From Bacillus sp. V59.32b (GTDB lineage: Bacteria > Bacillota > Bacilli > Bacillales > DSM-1321): a stretch of 64,000 nucleotides of DNA. Below, one piece after another: positions 19,221 through 29,321 of this stretch (position 1 is the stretch's first letter; each line of letters starts with the position of its first letter). Below the pieces are notes generated by a model, which was given only the letters and a program-made list of their open reading frames with translations, did no database searches and was not told the DNA's origin. The DNA lies in the NCBI RefSeq assembly GCF_003429085.1, contig NZ_QVTC01000029.1:38406-102405 (forward strand). The letters run 5' to 3'. The translations under genes were made by a program, and so were the position numbers.

Positions 19221-19256
19221 AAAAGATGCAGACGCCTAAGCGTCTGCATCTTTTTT
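19221..19256. terminator. Bidirectional terminator between mrpG and the thioesterase gene
   Basis: Perfect stem AAAAGATGCAGACGC / GCGTCTGCATCTTTT with a four-base loop and T-runs on both strands; it extends into the last codons of the convergent gene. Confidence 0.9.
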
Positions 19257-19634
19257 AATGGAGATTACCGCAAGGGTACAACGGGATACGCTGATCAGTC
19301 TCTCTTCTTCGTCACGGATTTTTATATCCCATACCATCGTTGTTTTCCCTTGATGCAGAACATTCCCTTCCGCCGTCACTACGCCATTTCTTTTTCCGCG
19401 GATATGGTTCGCGTTTATTTCAAGGCCGACGACCGCTTCCTTCTCTTTGTCCACCAATTCAAAACCCCCAATGCTCGCCACTGTCTCAGCAAGGGCCACG
19501 GAAGCGCCACCATGAAGCAGGCCGAATGGCTGCCAGGTCCTCTCATCGACCGGCATCGTCGCGATCACCTTGCCCTCCCGCAGCTCGGTAATCTCTATTC
19601 CCAATGTGTTCATTAATGTTTTTTCAAGGTTCAT
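19236..19634 (-). CDS. menI: Hotdog-fold thioesterase (YuxO/MenI-like)
   Basis: A 132-residue PaaI/YdiI-type hotdog thioesterase. It shows the family motif QPFGLLHGGASVALAETVAS (catalytic Glu), and GLEINANHIRGKRNG. The B. subtilis orthologue YuxO is proposed to hydrolyse 1,4-dihydroxy-2-naphthoyl-CoA in menaquinone synthesis; that substrate is inferred from orthology. AGAAGGAG precedes the ATG. Confidence 0.83.
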   Translation of the reverse strand: MNLEKTLMNTLGIEITELREGKVIATMPVDERTWQPFGLLHGGASVALAETVASIGGFELVDKEKEAVVGLEINANHIRGKRNGVVTAEGNVLHQGKTTMVWDIKIRDEEERLISVSRCTLAVISIKKDADA

Positions 19635-19734
19635 TTCGGTTCTCCTTCTCTATCTTTTTTTAAATTGGTTCTTCATTCCCTCTCAAAAACCCTTCTTTTC
19701 AGACGATTTTTTTCACAAGGCTGAGCGGGCAGTA

Positions 19735-19769
19735 AAAAAACCGAAGCCTGTAAAAAGCTTCGGTTTTTT
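19735..19769 (-). terminator. Terminator of pepA
   Basis: Stem AACCGAAGC / GCTTCGGTT with A- and T-runs on both sides, right after the pepA stop. Confidence 0.85.
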
Positions 19770-19770
19770 A

Positions 19771-21276
19771 TTACTCTTTTTCCGCTGTAAATCTTTCCAC
19801 CAAAAGCGCCAGAGTCCTTGCCATCACTCCTGTAGCGCCGGCTGTGCCTAAATCAGAAGCATTGCTTGTTGTAGCAGTTCCGGCAATATCAAGATGCACC
19901 CAAGGTGTACGTTCGGCAAATTCTCCGATAAACGCTCCCCCCATGATAGCGTGGCCCGCACTTCCCGGTGAGTTGTTCAAATCCGCTATCTTGCTTCCGC
20001 GCACGCGTTCCTTGTCTTTCTCCGTAATCGGAAGACGCCACATCGGTTCCCCCGCTTCAAAGGAAGCTTCCAGTACCTGTTCAAAGAATTCCTCATTATT
20101 GGTCATCGCGCCGGTCATTTCATTCCCTAACGCTGTGATGACACCGCCCGTCAATGTAGCAACATCGACCAAGTAATCTGCTCCATGTTGCTTCGCATAT
20201 GTAACGGCGTCAGCAAGGACAAGGCGTCCCTCTGCATCGGTGTTCAGCACTTCAATCGTTTTCCCGCTCATTGAGATAATGACATCATCCGGCTTGAACG
20301 CATTTCCGCTGATCATGTTATCTGTGGAAGGGATGACAGCGACCACATTTTGTTCCGGTTTTAATTCCCCGATGATTTCCATGGCGCCCAAAACGGATGC
20401 CGCGCCGCCCATATCCGTTTTCATCCCGACGATGCCGGCTTTGGTTTTAATCGAGTATCCTCCCGTATCGAAGGTAACTCCTTTACCGACAAGACCGATA
20501 ACGTCCTTCCACTCTTCCTTGCCTTGATATTTCAGAACGATCATTTTCGGAGCCTCTGTTGATCCCTGGTTAACCGCTAGCATGGCTCCCATGCCAAGCT
20601 TAAGCATTTCTTCTTTCTCAAGGATTTCCGCTTCAAAACCATAGCGTTCAGAAAGCTTTAATGCGTAATTGGCGAGATCGGTAGCTGTAAGCAAATTACC
20701 GGGAGTGTTTACCAAATCTCTCGCCGAATTTGTAGCTCTTCCGAACACATGGCCTACCGTTAAGGAAGCTGAAATCTCCTCTTCATCGGCTTCGCTATAG
20801 ATTGTGACCGCCTCAATTGCTTTATCGACTTCATTTGATTTTTGCTTATAACCCGCAAATTCATAGGCTGAAAGTGCCAATGCCTCGCCGAAAGCATGGG
20901 CCGTGTCTAACGCATCCACATTTGCTGTCGTGAATGTATCCAGTGCCAAGGACACATTAGTTAATTTGGAGCCTTTCAAGAACTTAACAGCCTTACCAAA
21001 CGCTTCTCTCAGGCTTTCAAACGTCAGTTCTTTTTCCTTTCCTAAACCTACGAAAATCAATCTCTTTGCTCCAAGGCGCCCGAGGGTATGTACTTTGGCT
21101 ACTGATTTCTTTTTGGAAGAAATCTCTCCTTCCTTTACCAACTCCGTCAACTGACCGTCTAGCTTTTCATCTGCAGCCTGTGCCACTCCTTCCAGCTTGA
21201 CCGGTTTATCAAAAACGCCCATCAGGAGACATTCCTGTTTATCATCTAAGTTAATGTTCTTTTGAACAGCAAACAT
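19771..21276 (-). CDS. pepA: Leucyl aminopeptidase (M17 family)
   Basis: A 501-residue cytosolic dizinc aminopeptidase. Metal-binding and catalytic motifs are [17 protein letters not shown] (Lys, Asp) and [17 protein letters not shown] (Asp, Glu, Arg). The N-terminal macro-like domain occupies about residues 1-170. TTTGGAGGT lies upstream of the ATG at 21276; a frame nine codons longer would swallow it. Confidence 0.93.
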   Translation of the reverse strand: MFAVQKNINLDDKQECLLMGVFDKPVKLEGVAQAADEKLDGQLTELVKEGEISSKKKSVAKVHTLGRLGAKRLIFVGLGKEKELTFESLREAFGKAVKFLKGSKLTNVSLALDTFTTANVDALDTAHAFGEALALSAYEFAGYKQKSNEVDKAIEAVTIYSEADEEEISASLTVGHVFGRATNSARDLVNTPGNLLTATDLANYALKLSERYGFEAEILEKEEMLKLGMGAMLAVNQGSTEAPKMIVLKYQGKEEWKDVIGLVGKGVTFDTGGYSIKTKAGIVGMKTDMGGAASVLGAMEIIGELKPEQNVVAVIPSTDNMISGNAFKPDDVIISMSGKTIEVLNTDAEGRLVLADAVTYAKQHGADYLVDVATLTGGVITALGNEMTGAMTNNEEFFEQVLEASFEAGEPMWRLPITEKDKERVRGSKIADLNNSPGSAGHAIMGGAFIGEFAERTPWVHLDIAGTATTSNASDLGTAGATGVMARTLALLVERFTAEKE

Positions 21277-21517
21277 TGTTCTACCTCCAAACTTTTCTTT
21301 CATACATTATATCGAAGTTACCATCAATTATGAAATTTCACTTCATCTAAAAATTTTATAAGTAAAAAAGATTTTTTCTGATTTACGTTTAGTGTGTATC
21401 CAATTAGTTTAAAGACAATATATCTATGGAATCAGAGGCGTAATCAGAAAAGATTATGGAAAAACTATTCAAAAACCTCTGCAATGAAGAATAACTAGTG
21501 GAAAGTAGGTTGGTCGC

Positions 21518-22000
21518 ATGGAAATGTTTTTGAATTTCTCTTTGGTCGCATCCTTGACGGCGATTTTTTTCGCTCAATTCGTTAAGGTGCCGATTCAATA
21601 TATCGCCCTTAGAAAGTTGGATTGGTCGCTGCTCACCTCCACCGGAGGAATGCCCAGCTCCCATTCTGCGGCGGTGACAGCACTGGCAACAGGCGTGGGA
21701 CTGGAAGCCGGGATGACCTCTCCTGTATTCGCGGTTGCATTGATATTTGCTATCATTACGATGTTCGATGCCACAGGGGTAAGGCGTCAGGCAGGTGAGC
21801 AGGCTGCGGTACTGAATAAGCTTGTTGCGGACTTCAATGTATTTGTTTCGGAAGCAAAAAAATGGCAAAATAAAGAAGAGGGGCAAAAGCAAAGAAAGCT
21901 AAAAGAGCTGCTTGGCCATAAGCCGATTGAAGTATTTTTTGGCGGGCTGACAGGAATCTTTATCGCACTTTTTCTTCATTTTTTTATTTTTAAAGGGTAG
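21518..22000 (+). CDS. yuiD: Divergent PAP2-family membrane protein (YuiD, DUF212)
   Basis: A 160-residue membrane protein with four hydrophobic segments and the DUF212 signature STGGMPSSHSAAVTAL followed by FDATGVRRQAGEQAAVLN. The SSHS and Arg residues match part of the acid phosphatase PAP2 site. The substrate is unknown, probably a membrane prenyl or lipid phosphate. Confidence 0.85.
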   Translation: MEMFLNFSLVASLTAIFFAQFVKVPIQYIALRKLDWSLLTSTGGMPSSHSAAVTALATGVGLEAGMTSPVFAVALIFAIITMFDATGVRRQAGEQAAVLNKLVADFNVFVSEAKKWQNKEEGQKQRKLKELLGHKPIEVFFGGLTGIFIALFLHFFIFKG

Positions 22001-22010
22001 GTGAATCTAT

Positions 22011-22808
22011 GTGAGGATTATCTCAATATGTCCCAGCAATACCGAACTTTGCGCCTATCTTGGTATCGAAGACCAACTGATCGCAGTTGATGATTATTCT
22101 GACTGGCCCGAAATCGTCGCCAGCCTGCCTAAATTAGGTCCAGATTTATCGATCAACATAGACCGGGTTCAAGAACTGCAGCCAGACTTGGTGTTAGCCT
22201 CCTTAAGCGTGCCAGGGATGGAAAAGAACGTTAAACAGTTGGAGGAAAGAAATATTCCCCATATTGTGCTGAACCCGCAGTCCCTTGAGGATATAGCCAA
22301 TGATTTAAAGATATTGGGGGAAGCTGTAGGTAAAAAACAACAAGCCGTACAAAAAGCGGAAGAGTTTTTAAATATAATCGGACAATTTAAAAAGGTTTCC
22401 GCTACGATTGCAAACAAGCCTTCGCTTTACTGGGAATGGTGGCCGAATCCGCTATTCAGCCCCGGAGGCATTAACTGGTTGACTGAAATAAGCCGGCTAG
22501 CGGGGGCTTATAACCTGTTAGAAGATATCGAGCTTGCAAGCGTCCAGGTGTCACCCGAAGAGATCATTAAACGCAATCCCGACTTTATTTGCCTCGCATG
22601 GGTTGGCGTTCCCGAAGAAAAAGTCAGACCCGCGCTGGTAAAAAAACGCAAAGGCTGGGATGAGATGGATGCCGTTAAAAGTGACAAAATCCTCATTCTT
22701 GAAGAACCTCTATACTGTCGGCCATCCCCTCGCCTGATCGAAGGCTTGACTAAACTTGCAAAAAGGCTTCATCCCGAAAAATATAGGGCGTTAGAAATAC
22801 ATTTTTAA
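22011..22808 (+). CDS. BtuF-like periplasmic-binding-fold protein (cobalamin-binding type)
   Basis: A 265-residue class III binding-protein fold (RIISICPSNTELCAYLGIED; DDYSDWPEIVASLPKLG; NIDRVQELQPDLVLAS). There is no signal peptide or lipobox, so it is likely cytoplasmic rather than a transporter component. It starts at a GTG after AAAGGGTAGGTG, 10 bases past yuiD, so it is probably co-transcribed. Such soluble BtuF-like proteins are common in Bacillus but their ligand is not known. Confidence 0.75.
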   Translation: MRIISICPSNTELCAYLGIEDQLIAVDDYSDWPEIVASLPKLGPDLSINIDRVQELQPDLVLASLSVPGMEKNVKQLEERNIPHIVLNPQSLEDIANDLKILGEAVGKKQQAVQKAEEFLNIIGQFKKVSATIANKPSLYWEWWPNPLFSPGGINWLTEISRLAGAYNLLEDIELASVQVSPEEIIKRNPDFICLAWVGVPEEKVRPALVKKRKGWDEMDAVKSDKILILEEPLYCRPSPRLIEGLTKLAKRLHPEKYRALEIHF

Positions 22809-22818
22809 GCAACACCAT

Positions 22819-22852
22819 AAAACCTTGCCCCGAAATTGGAGCAAGGTTTTTG
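22819..22852 (+). terminator. Terminator of the yuiD operon
   Basis: Stem AAAACCTTGC / GCAAGGTTTT followed by T, shortly after the stop. Confidence 0.8.
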
Positions 22853-22973
22853 CTGGTAAATAAGTATTAGCCTTTTCACTTTGGAAATAGACTATATAAG
22901 TTGAATTTATGAATTTAAAGTTGTTAATCAATATTTTTGGCTCATTCATGTGAAACCTATATAGAATTGAAGG

Positions 22974-23654
22974 CTATTTTTTCGCCTTCCTGGTATATTG
23001 CTGGCGGAAAACCTGCATGTCTTTATCTTCATTCAATGCGGTCAATTCTTGCTCGGATAATCGTCCGTTTCCTTTCTTCACTATGTATACGTCCAATGTC
23101 TTTTTTCCCCAATCATTATATACTTCATCGACGGTATCATAATAAAGGTCCAATTTGTTTCCTTTTATGGCTCCGCCTTTATCCGCAACGACTCCAAAAC
23201 CATAATGCGGAATGAAGAGGATCGTCCCCACCGGAAATACTGTTAAGTCCGCCGCAACGGTAGAATACAAATCGCGTTTTACTTTTACACCCGAGTATGT
23301 GATTCCATAAGAAGGACTATCTGGATTCTTTCCAGTAGATTCATACCCTGCTGTGTAACCGGTTGCCACAACCTTATGCTTGGGATATTCGGAAAAGTCC
23401 AAAGATTCCTCAATTGATTTCTGTTCCGTAACCGAAGTCACCGTTTCATTCATGTTATCAACCTGCAATGCTTTAAAACCAAGATTATCGTTCCGATTTC
23501 TATTTACAGTTGGTTCCTTCTTAAAAGAATTATATCTTTCTGTCATGTACATACTTGCGTCGACTCCGGTAATGTGAACGAAAGTAGTATGAAGTGCCAA
23601 TATAAATAACAATATAATAGCGACCCTTTTACATATGCTTTTTATTTTTTTCAT
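22974..23654 (-). CDS. yuiC: 3D-domain cell-wall hydrolase (YuiC)
   Basis: A 226-residue protein with an N-terminal signal anchor (about residues 8-28) and a C-terminal 3D domain related to MltA lytic transglycosylases ([39 protein letters not shown], with the three conserved Asp). B. subtilis YuiC is a stationary-phase-type muralytic enzyme. The ATG at 23654 is preferred although GAGGAG is 14 bases away; an upstream GTG is directly fused to that site. Confidence 0.83.
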   Translation of the reverse strand: MKKIKSICKRVAIILLFILALHTTFVHITGVDASMYMTERYNSFKKEPTVNRNRNDNLGFKALQVDNMNETVTSVTEQKSIEESLDFSEYPKHKVVATGYTAGYESTGKNPDSPSYGITYSGVKVKRDLYSTVAADLTVFPVGTILFIPHYGFGVVADKGGAIKGNKLDLYYDTVDEVYNDWGKKTLDVYIVKKGNGRLSEQELTALNEDKDMQVFRQQYTRKAKK

Positions 23655-23806
23655 ATAAAATTTTTTCACTCCTCACAAGAATATTACTTTCCCAAAAAAC
23701 AGAGAAGTATTCCTATGAGCGCGAATTATTTTTTTAGTATAACAAGCAAAGTCAGGAAAAAGAGCGAAAAAAAAGGCTTGCATATGACATGCAGCCTGAC
23801 TTTTCC

Positions 23807-24124
23807 CTAAAACATTCGGTATCCCATTTTTCGCAACAATTTTATGACAAATCCAGCTAAAATTGCACCGGCAAGTCCGCTTAGCAAGATGATAATATCA
23901 GCAGTATGTAATGCTGAAAAATTCTCCCCAAGCTGTCCAAAAGAATCACCCGGATTCCTGAAGTACTCAATTAATTTCACTTTATTAACGATTGAAATGG
24001 CTACTAAAGGAAATATAAAAACCATAATCCAAGAAGAGCGAAAAAGCATATTCAGCAAAAAGCCGATTCCAAAGAATAAAACAAAAAATAAAAGCACGGA
24101 TATAAGTAAAATAGGTATAGACAT
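23807..24124 (-). CDS. yuiB: YuiB-like membrane protein
   Basis: A 105-residue protein with three membrane segments (MSIPILLISVLLFFVLFFGI, then WIMVFIFPLVAIS, and a C-terminal AGAILAGFVIKLLRK). GGGAGGGG lies about ten bases before the ATG. That site is part of an inverted repeat (24132-24181). It sits between yuiA and yuiC as in B. subtilis; function unknown. Confidence 0.8.
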   Translation of the reverse strand: MSIPILLISVLLFFVLFFGIGFLLNMLFRSSWIMVFIFPLVAISIVNKVKLIEYFRNPGDSFGQLGENFSALHTADIIILLSGLAGAILAGFVIKLLRKMGYRMF

Positions 24125-24131
24125 CTGTACT

Positions 24132-24181
24132 AGCCCCTCCCTAAGAAGCATCATTACTAGTGTACTTAATGAGGAGGGGCT
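24132..24181 (-). promoter_or_regulatory. Hairpin that buries the yuiB ribosome binding site
   Basis: AGCCCCTCC upstream in the transcript pairs perfectly with GGAGGGGCT, which is the yuiB Shine-Dalgarno region. The stem extends with CTAAG / CTTA across a small bulge; the loop is about 24 bases. There is no T-run after it, so translation control is more likely than termination. Confidence 0.5.
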
Positions 24182-24214
24182 CGTCAATATTGTATACTTT
24201 AACCCTTTTCTTTT

Positions 24215-24334
24215 TTAGTTATCTTGTTTTTTTCCGCTTCCTCCGCAGCAGGAACAGGTTTCTGAGCCACCGAGTAGTAGCTGGAAATATCCTTTTCCCG
24301 AACAATAGTCGCATTCATTATTTTTAATTATCAT
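24215..24334 (-). CDS. yuiA: YuiA-like small zinc-finger protein
   Basis: A 39-residue protein with two CxxCxG-type repeats (CDYCSGKGYFQLLLGG and CSCCGGSGK), like a minimal DnaJ zinc module. AAGGGTG lies six bases before the ATG at 24334. It is the first gene of yuiA-yuiB-yuiC. A longer frame upstream has no supporting site. Confidence 0.75.
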   Translation of the reverse strand: MIIKNNECDYCSGKGYFQLLLGGSETCSCCGGSGKKQDN

Positions 24335-24627
24335 AAAAATCACCCTTCGAATAAAAAGTTTTAATTTTCTGATAATATAACAAAAATGTTCAAAAATGAA
24401 AAATCCCATAACTATTTATGTAAACGGATACATATATCATTTTCTTCTATTAGCTTTATTTTTATCCAGTTTACTGAAAATTGCAAATACTTTTATATGT
24501 CATATAAACAAACTGGTTTCCCGGATTCAAGCCGTCTAAAAGGGTCCCCTCATGGTTTCTTACTTAAAAGAAAGTAGTTGTCCGAGCATCAGCGAGCGTG
24601 TTCTTTCTCGCGCAATTATTCATTAAC

Positions 24628-25121
24628 TGAATCAATTTCATAAATTTCACTCTTAGAGCCCCAATGGTTCTGAAACGCAAAAAAGGAGCACCTCCCCAAA
24701 ATGTCGAAATGAGTAAGTTACCACCAAGGTCCATTTTGACATCGTTACGTTCATTTATAATGCTTCATTTGTATCCATGCTCAGTTAAGTTAACAAAATA
24801 TACGCTGTGTTAGTACTCACTCCTGATTTCCAAACGGGTTTCTTTTCGCTGCAGGCGGCGACTCCTCGAAAATGCATACGCATTTTCTCGTGCGGTGACT
24901 ATTCATGGATGATGATTCAACGTCCTGCGGGAAAGCGTGGCCAGGTGAGACCCCGCAGGAGCGAAGCAACGAGGAGGCTCGCGGACCGCCCGCGGAAAGC
25001 GTCCGCCTGTAGCGGAAATCAACAGCCAATTTCAACAGGTACAACCTTAAGAAAATTTTTAAGTAATTAATATTCAGTTGGTCTGTGTTTCTTTATAAAA
25101 AGGAATTATGAAATTGATTCA
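24628..25121. mobile_element. MITE-like element, copy 1
   Basis: 494 bp bounded by inverted ends TGAATCAATTTCATAA and TTATGAAATTGATTCA, without a coding gene. It shares terminal and subterminal sequence, in opposite orientation, with the element at 58187-58470, including GGAGGTGCTCC-like and GTGAGTACTAACACAGC words. The middle carries a family 1 repeat core. No clear target-site duplication was found. The 290 bases between yuiA and this element hold nothing recognisable. Confidence 0.7.
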
Positions 25122-25197
25122 ACTAAGTAAACATTCATACGCATAAAATTAAAAAACTGCCAAGGAATAATCCCCGGCAGTCGTTCATGATTTAATA

Positions 25198-26415
25198 TTA
25201 TAAAATATTGAATTTCCCTTTTTTGATAACCATTGACGGTCCGCCAATCATATAAAGAGCGCGGTTATCGATCATTTTCTTCATGAATGAAGCTTTCTTT
25301 CCTGTCATTTTCTTGCCGAACGCAACACCGATGGCATCGTCTTCACCTAGCGAGCATACCGTACCTTTAATATCAGGAGTAAATGCTTCCAGGTTTTCCT
25401 CGTTACGCACTAAAGCTGTAAGGTTCTTCGCGACGACTTCTCCTTGTTGCATCGCAATTTGTGCAGTAGGTGGATATGGACGGTTAATTTCCTCGTTGAT
25501 GATCAAGCTGCAATCCCCGATAATAAAGATATTATCATGCCCTGGTGCGCGAAGATCAGGATTGACTTTGACACGGCCACGCATAGCCTCGATGTCGGAA
25601 GCCTCGATGATCGAATTACCGCGGATGCCCGCAGCCCATACAACAGTACCGGCTTTAATTTCTTCCACTTCATTTTCCCCTTTGGCCACAATGATTCCTT
25701 CAGGTGTACAGCCCTTGATGGCAGTGCCGATTCTAAACTCAACACCTTTTTTCTCAAGGTGAGAAACAGCATAGCTTACAAGCTCTGGATCAAAGCCTGG
25801 TAGCGCACTTGGGGCTGCTTCAACACAAATGACACGTACTTTATGGAAATCGACATCATATTGTTTGCAAAGCTCGGGAATCCGGTTCGCCAATTCACCA
25901 AGAAATTCAATTCCTGTGAAGCCGGCACCGCCGACAACAATTGTCAAACGCTCATCTTTCTTTACTTCTTCAGTATTATAAGTAGCAAATTGATATTCAA
26001 TATGGCCGCGGATTTGACGCGCAGAGTTTAGGTTAGAAATGGAGTATGCATACTCTTTCATCCCCTCAATTCCAAAAGTTTCTGATTCCCCGCCAAGAGC
26101 CACTACAAGGTAATCATAAGAAACTTCGCCGTTTCCAAGCTTAACGACCTTTTCAGCCGGTTTAATTTCTATCGCCGTATCTTGAATGAAATCAACTTTA
26201 CTTTTGTCAATGACGCTGCGAATATCGTAGCGTACTTGATCGGGTTGCAGAGTGCCTGCAGAGGCTTCATGCAGCCAAGTTGTTTCATAATGGTAATCAT
26301 TCTTGTTCACTAATACGATTTCAGCTTCGTTTACTCCTAAAGACTTTTGTAAGCGCGTTGCGGTCATTAGACCACCGTAACCTGCACCCAGAATAACTAT
26401 TTTCGGCTTTCTCAC
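25198..26415 (-). CDS. yumB: Type II NADH dehydrogenase-like FAD enzyme (YumB)
   Basis: A 405-residue NDH-2 family flavoprotein. The FAD-binding Rossmann motif is [16 protein letters not shown] at the N-terminus, the NAD(P) motif is [16 protein letters not shown] near residue 165, and FIIGDCSLI marks the second FAD contact. It starts at GTG 26415 after AAGGTGG, giving [10 protein letters not shown]. It would pass electrons from NADH to menaquinone at the inner membrane face. A Rex-type operator overlaps its predicted promoter. Confidence 0.88.
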   Translation of the reverse strand: MRKPKIVILGAGYGGLMTATRLQKSLGVNEAEIVLVNKNDYHYETTWLHEASAGTLQPDQVRYDIRSVIDKSKVDFIQDTAIEIKPAEKVVKLGNGEVSYDYLVVALGGESETFGIEGMKEYAYSISNLNSARQIRGHIEYQFATYNTEEVKKDERLTIVVGGAGFTGIEFLGELANRIPELCKQYDVDFHKVRVICVEAAPSALPGFDPELVSYAVSHLEKKGVEFRIGTAIKGCTPEGIIVAKGENEVEEIKAGTVVWAAGIRGNSIIEASDIEAMRGRVKVNPDLRAPGHDNIFIIGDCSLIINEEINRPYPPTAQIAMQQGEVVAKNLTALVRNEENLEAFTPDIKGTVCSLGEDDAIGVAFGKKMTGKKASFMKKMIDNRALYMIGGPSMVIKKGKFNIL

Positions 26416-26485
26416 GGTATCACTTCCACCTTTACAATTTTTGTGGCTTTCCATAATTATATGTTTTCACAATAGGACAAACTTC

Positions 26486-26514
26486 ATTATAAAAAGCTAA
26501 AAGTACTGATTGTG
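26486..26514 (-). promoter_or_regulatory. Predicted yumB promoter
   Basis: Minus-strand -10 TATAAT (26486-26491) with a 17-base spacer to a weak -35 (CACAAT, 26509-26514), which lies inside the Rex-like box. Confidence 0.45.
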
Positions 26515-26527
26515 AATTACTTCACGA
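26510..26527. promoter_or_regulatory. Rex-type operator upstream of yumB
   Basis: TTGTGAATTACTTCACGA matches the published Rex consensus TTGTGAA-N4-TTCACAA with a single mismatch and correct 18-base length. It overlaps the -35 position of yumB, which suits redox (NADH/NAD+) repression. Confidence 0.6.
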
Positions 26528-26814
26528 ACGAATCCAAAAAAATGGCATAAAATCTTAACAAAATAATGTCTAAATAAATATTATTCCTTTTTATCTTCTT
26601 TTTCAAGACTGAAAACGCTTTTTTCAGGTAAAAATCATGTTTACAACCATTTATTTGTTAAATAAACGTTAAGAGTGAAGTCCTGTAACGAAAATAGGAG
26701 TTATTATCATCCATTAGCAACAAGAAAAAGCTATTGGAATATTCTTAAGAATGAATCACTTTTCACAATATCTTTGTTTTTCCATGCCTTTTTTCTTTAG
26801 TCGACAGCAATTTA

Positions 26815-26823
26815 TGCTATTAT
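26815..26823 (+). promoter_or_regulatory. Possible extended -10 promoter of yumC
   Basis: TGCTATTAT is an extended -10 about 35 bases before the yumC start; no convincing -35. The rest of the 443-base yumB-yumC gap shows no gene. Confidence 0.35.
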
Positions 26824-26858
26824 ATTAAATAAACAATTTTTACTTGAGGAGGATTACA

Positions 26859-27851
26859 TTGAAGGAGAATGAAAAGGTATATGATATTACGATCATAGGC
26901 GGAGGCCCAACTGGCTTATTCACTGCATTTTATGGGGGAATGCGGCAGGCATCCGTTAAGATTATCGAAAGTCTTCCACAGCTAGGTGGACAATTGTCTG
27001 CGCTCTATCCGGAAAAGTACATATATGATGTAGCAGGCTTTCCGAAAGTCAGGGCACAGGAGCTCGTTAACAACCTTAAAGAACAAATGGCAAAATTCGA
27101 ACCGACGATTGCTCTTGAACAGGCTGTTGAAAAATTAGAAAAGCAGGCAGACGGCATTTTTAAGCTTACGACTGATAAAGAAATTCACTATACAAAAACT
27201 GTCATTATCACTGCAGGCAACGGTGCATTCCAGCCTCGCCGCATTGAATTGGAAGAAGCTCATCAATATGAAGGAAAGAACCTGCATTACTTTATTGATG
27301 ATTTAAATCGATTTTCAGGCCAAAAGGTCGTTGTCTTCGGCGGTGGAGACTCAGCGGTTGACTGGGCGCTGATGCTTGAACCGATTGCAGAAAAAGTGAC
27401 CCTTGTTCACCGCCGCGATAAATTCCGCGCACATGAACACAGTGTCGAAAATCTTAAAAATTCCAAGGTGGAAATAAAGACTCCATATGTCCCGGCTGAA
27501 GTCATTGGCGATGGCAATGAAATAAAACAGGTAGTTTTAGAAGGCGCCAACGGGGAGGAAAAAGAAATACTCGATGTGGACGCAGTCATTGTTAACTACG
27601 GCTTCGTTTCTTCTCTCGGCCCGATTAAAGAGTGGGACCTTGAAATTCAGAAGAACTCCATTGTGGTGAATTCTAAAATGGAAACAAATATCCCGGGCAT
27701 CTATGCCGCAGGCGACATCTGCACTTACGATGGGAAGGCAAAGTTAATCGCAACCGGTTTCGGTGAAGCGCCAACTGCCGTTAATAACGCGAAGCAATAT
27801 ATCGACCCTAAAGCACGTGTCCAACCCCTACACAGTACTTCCATGTTTTAA
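26859..27851 (+). CDS. yumC: Ferredoxin/flavodoxin-NADP reductase (YumC type)
   Basis: A 330-residue thioredoxin-reductase-like flavoprotein lacking the CxxC redox pair, as in the TrxR-type ferredoxin-NADP reductases. Motifs are [16 protein letters not shown] (FAD), [14 protein letters not shown] (NADPH), and AAGDICTY. It starts at TTG 26859, six bases after GAGGAGG. It shuttles electrons between NADPH and ferredoxin or flavodoxin. A strong terminator ends the unit. Confidence 0.93.
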   Translation: MKENEKVYDITIIGGGPTGLFTAFYGGMRQASVKIIESLPQLGGQLSALYPEKYIYDVAGFPKVRAQELVNNLKEQMAKFEPTIALEQAVEKLEKQADGIFKLTTDKEIHYTKTVIITAGNGAFQPRRIELEEAHQYEGKNLHYFIDDLNRFSGQKVVVFGGGDSAVDWALMLEPIAEKVTLVHRRDKFRAHEHSVENLKNSKVEIKTPYVPAEVIGDGNEIKQVVLEGANGEEKEILDVDAVIVNYGFVSSLGPIKEWDLEIQKNSIVVNSKMETNIPGIYAAGDICTYDGKAKLIATGFGEAPTAVNNAKQYIDPKARVQPLHSTSMF

Positions 27852-27860
27852 GTCTCATTT

Positions 27861-27909
27861 AAAAAGGCCTGCATAAGCCAGCATTATTGGCTTTGCAGGC
27901 CTTTTTTTG
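27861..27909 (+). terminator. Terminator of yumC
   Basis: Long stem AAAGGCCTGCA / TGCAGGCCTTT with inner TAAGCCA / TTGGCTT pairing and a run of seven T. Confidence 0.92.
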
Positions 27910-27991
27910 TTTACTAAAAACAACAGTGGGTACAAACACTATAGTGGTGATAACAAAAACTTAGCAAAAGAACGTGAAAGGATGATACATT

Positions 27992-28630
27992 TTGAACATT
28001 TTAATAGCTGGGGCAAACGGAAAAACAGGCAAAATCCTTGTCGATCTTTTAGTGCAAAAAGGACATACCGTTAAAGCAATGATCCGAAAGGAAGAACAAT
28101 CCGAAAAAATGAAGGGACTGGGGGCAGTGCCGGTACTGGCAGACCTTGAAAAAGACACCAACCATGCCTTTAAAGATATCGATGCCGTCATTTTCGTTGC
28201 AGGATCCGGCTCAAAAACCGGACCCGAAAAGACAATCGACGTTGACAGAAATGGAGCGATTGGACTGATTGATACTGCGAAGAAAAACGATGTCAATCAT
28301 TTTGTCATGCTCAGTTCCATGGGTGCCGAACACCCGGAACAAGGTGTAAAGGAAATGCAGCACTATTTCCAGGCAAAGCACGACGCTGATGAGCACCTGC
28401 TAAATAGTGGTTTAGGATTTACCATCGTCCGCCCTGGATTTCTGACAGATGATGAACCGACCGGTGAAATCATCGCCCAGACAAAGCTGGAAAATAATAA
28501 AGGGGAAATTACCAGAGGAGACGTTGCGACGGTCCTGGCTGAGTCTCTAGAGTTGGACTCGACAAAAAATAAAACGTTTGAAATATTAAACGGCAATGTT
28601 CCTATAGGAGAAGCCCTGGATCATTTGTAA
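27992..28630 (+). CDS. NAD(P)-binding atypical short-chain dehydrogenase-like protein (YhfK type)
   Basis: A 212-residue Rossmann-fold protein beginning ILIAGANGKTGKILVDLL, with LSSMGAEHP and a KHDADEHLLNSGL helix; the YxxxK catalytic pair of classical SDRs is absent, as usual for this NmrA/YhfK-like group. It begins at TTG 27992 after AAAGGATG. Its substrate is unknown. It is monocistronic, ending in a terminator. Confidence 0.8.
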   Translation: MNILIAGANGKTGKILVDLLVQKGHTVKAMIRKEEQSEKMKGLGAVPVLADLEKDTNHAFKDIDAVIFVAGSGSKTGPEKTIDVDRNGAIGLIDTAKKNDVNHFVMLSSMGAEHPEQGVKEMQHYFQAKHDADEHLLNSGLGFTIVRPGFLTDDEPTGEIIAQTKLENNKGEITRGDVATVLAESLELDSTKNKTFEILNGNVPIGEALDHL

Positions 28631-28649
28631 GATCGGCTCCATTCATACA

Positions 28650-28688
28650 AAACAGGGGACCCTGGCATTTACGCCGGGTCCCCTGTTT
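28650..28688. terminator. Bidirectional terminator between the YhfK-like gene and yutM
   Basis: Stem ACAGGGGACCC / GGGTCCCCTGT with an 13-base loop and a T-rich tail. Confidence 0.8.
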
Positions 28689-28696
28689 ATTTGTTA

Positions 28697-29059
28697 TTAG
28701 CAATTTTCCGGTGCACCGGCATTGGCTGCCGTACGGAAGGACGATCCGCAACCGCATGAGGCAATCGCGTTCGGATTATCAATCGTGAAGCCGCCGCCCA
28801 TCATGGACTGCTTGTAATCAATTTTAATTCCGTTCAAAATCGGGGCATCCTGGTTATCGACCAGAATACGGATACCGAACTGTTCAAGCAGCTGATCCTG
28901 TTCAGCTGCTTCCTGTTCAAAGCCCATTCCATAAGAAAGTCCGCTGCAACCACCGCCTTTTACAGCTACTCTTAAGAAAGACCCTTCTTCGCCATTATGC
29001 TTCATCATTTCTTTTATTTGAAAAGCTGCCGCTTCCGTTAATTGTAACTCTTCATTCAT
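28697..29059 (-). CDS. yutM: A-type iron-sulfur carrier protein (YutM, SufA/ErpA family)
   Basis: A 120-residue protein with the three A-type cysteines: Cys38 in VKGGGCSGLSYG and Cys102/Cys104 in SCGCGSSF, the sites that hold a transient Fe-S cluster. An extra Cys is the last residue. AGGGAGGG precedes the ATG at 29059. It should transfer clusters made by the SufCDSUB system (also in this window) to target enzymes. Confidence 0.92.
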   Translation of the reverse strand: MNEELQLTEAAAFQIKEMMKHNGEEGSFLRVAVKGGGCSGLSYGMGFEQEAAEQDQLLEQFGIRILVDNQDAPILNGIKIDYKQSMMGGGFTIDNPNAIASCGCGSSFRTAANAGAPENC

Positions 29060-29321
29060 ATAAAACCCTCCCTTAATAAATTTGAGAAAGTGCAAAATTT
29101 CCACTTGAAACCATCAGGACAATACTCTCTATTGTGAGAAGTTCTTTACTACCCTAGTATATACTAAAAAATTGAAGGTGCTCAACTCATATACATTTTA
29201 AAAGCTGAAACAATCCAAATTAATCCTGTAAAAGCATTAACATGTTCGCTATAATTATTTTATAGGGACAAATTCCCAGGATAAAAGAATCACATTATAC
29301 CTACTTCAAAGGGTGATGGAA

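Noticed and set aside
21404..21892. 162-codon minus-strand frame opposite yuiD
   Set aside because: Cys- and His-rich antisense shadow of a clear family member on the plus strand.
24126..24187. 21-codon N-terminal extension of yuiB
   Set aside because: It would start at TTG without a ribosome site and include the hairpin and Shine-Dalgarno as coding; the ATG at 24124 gives the family N-terminus.
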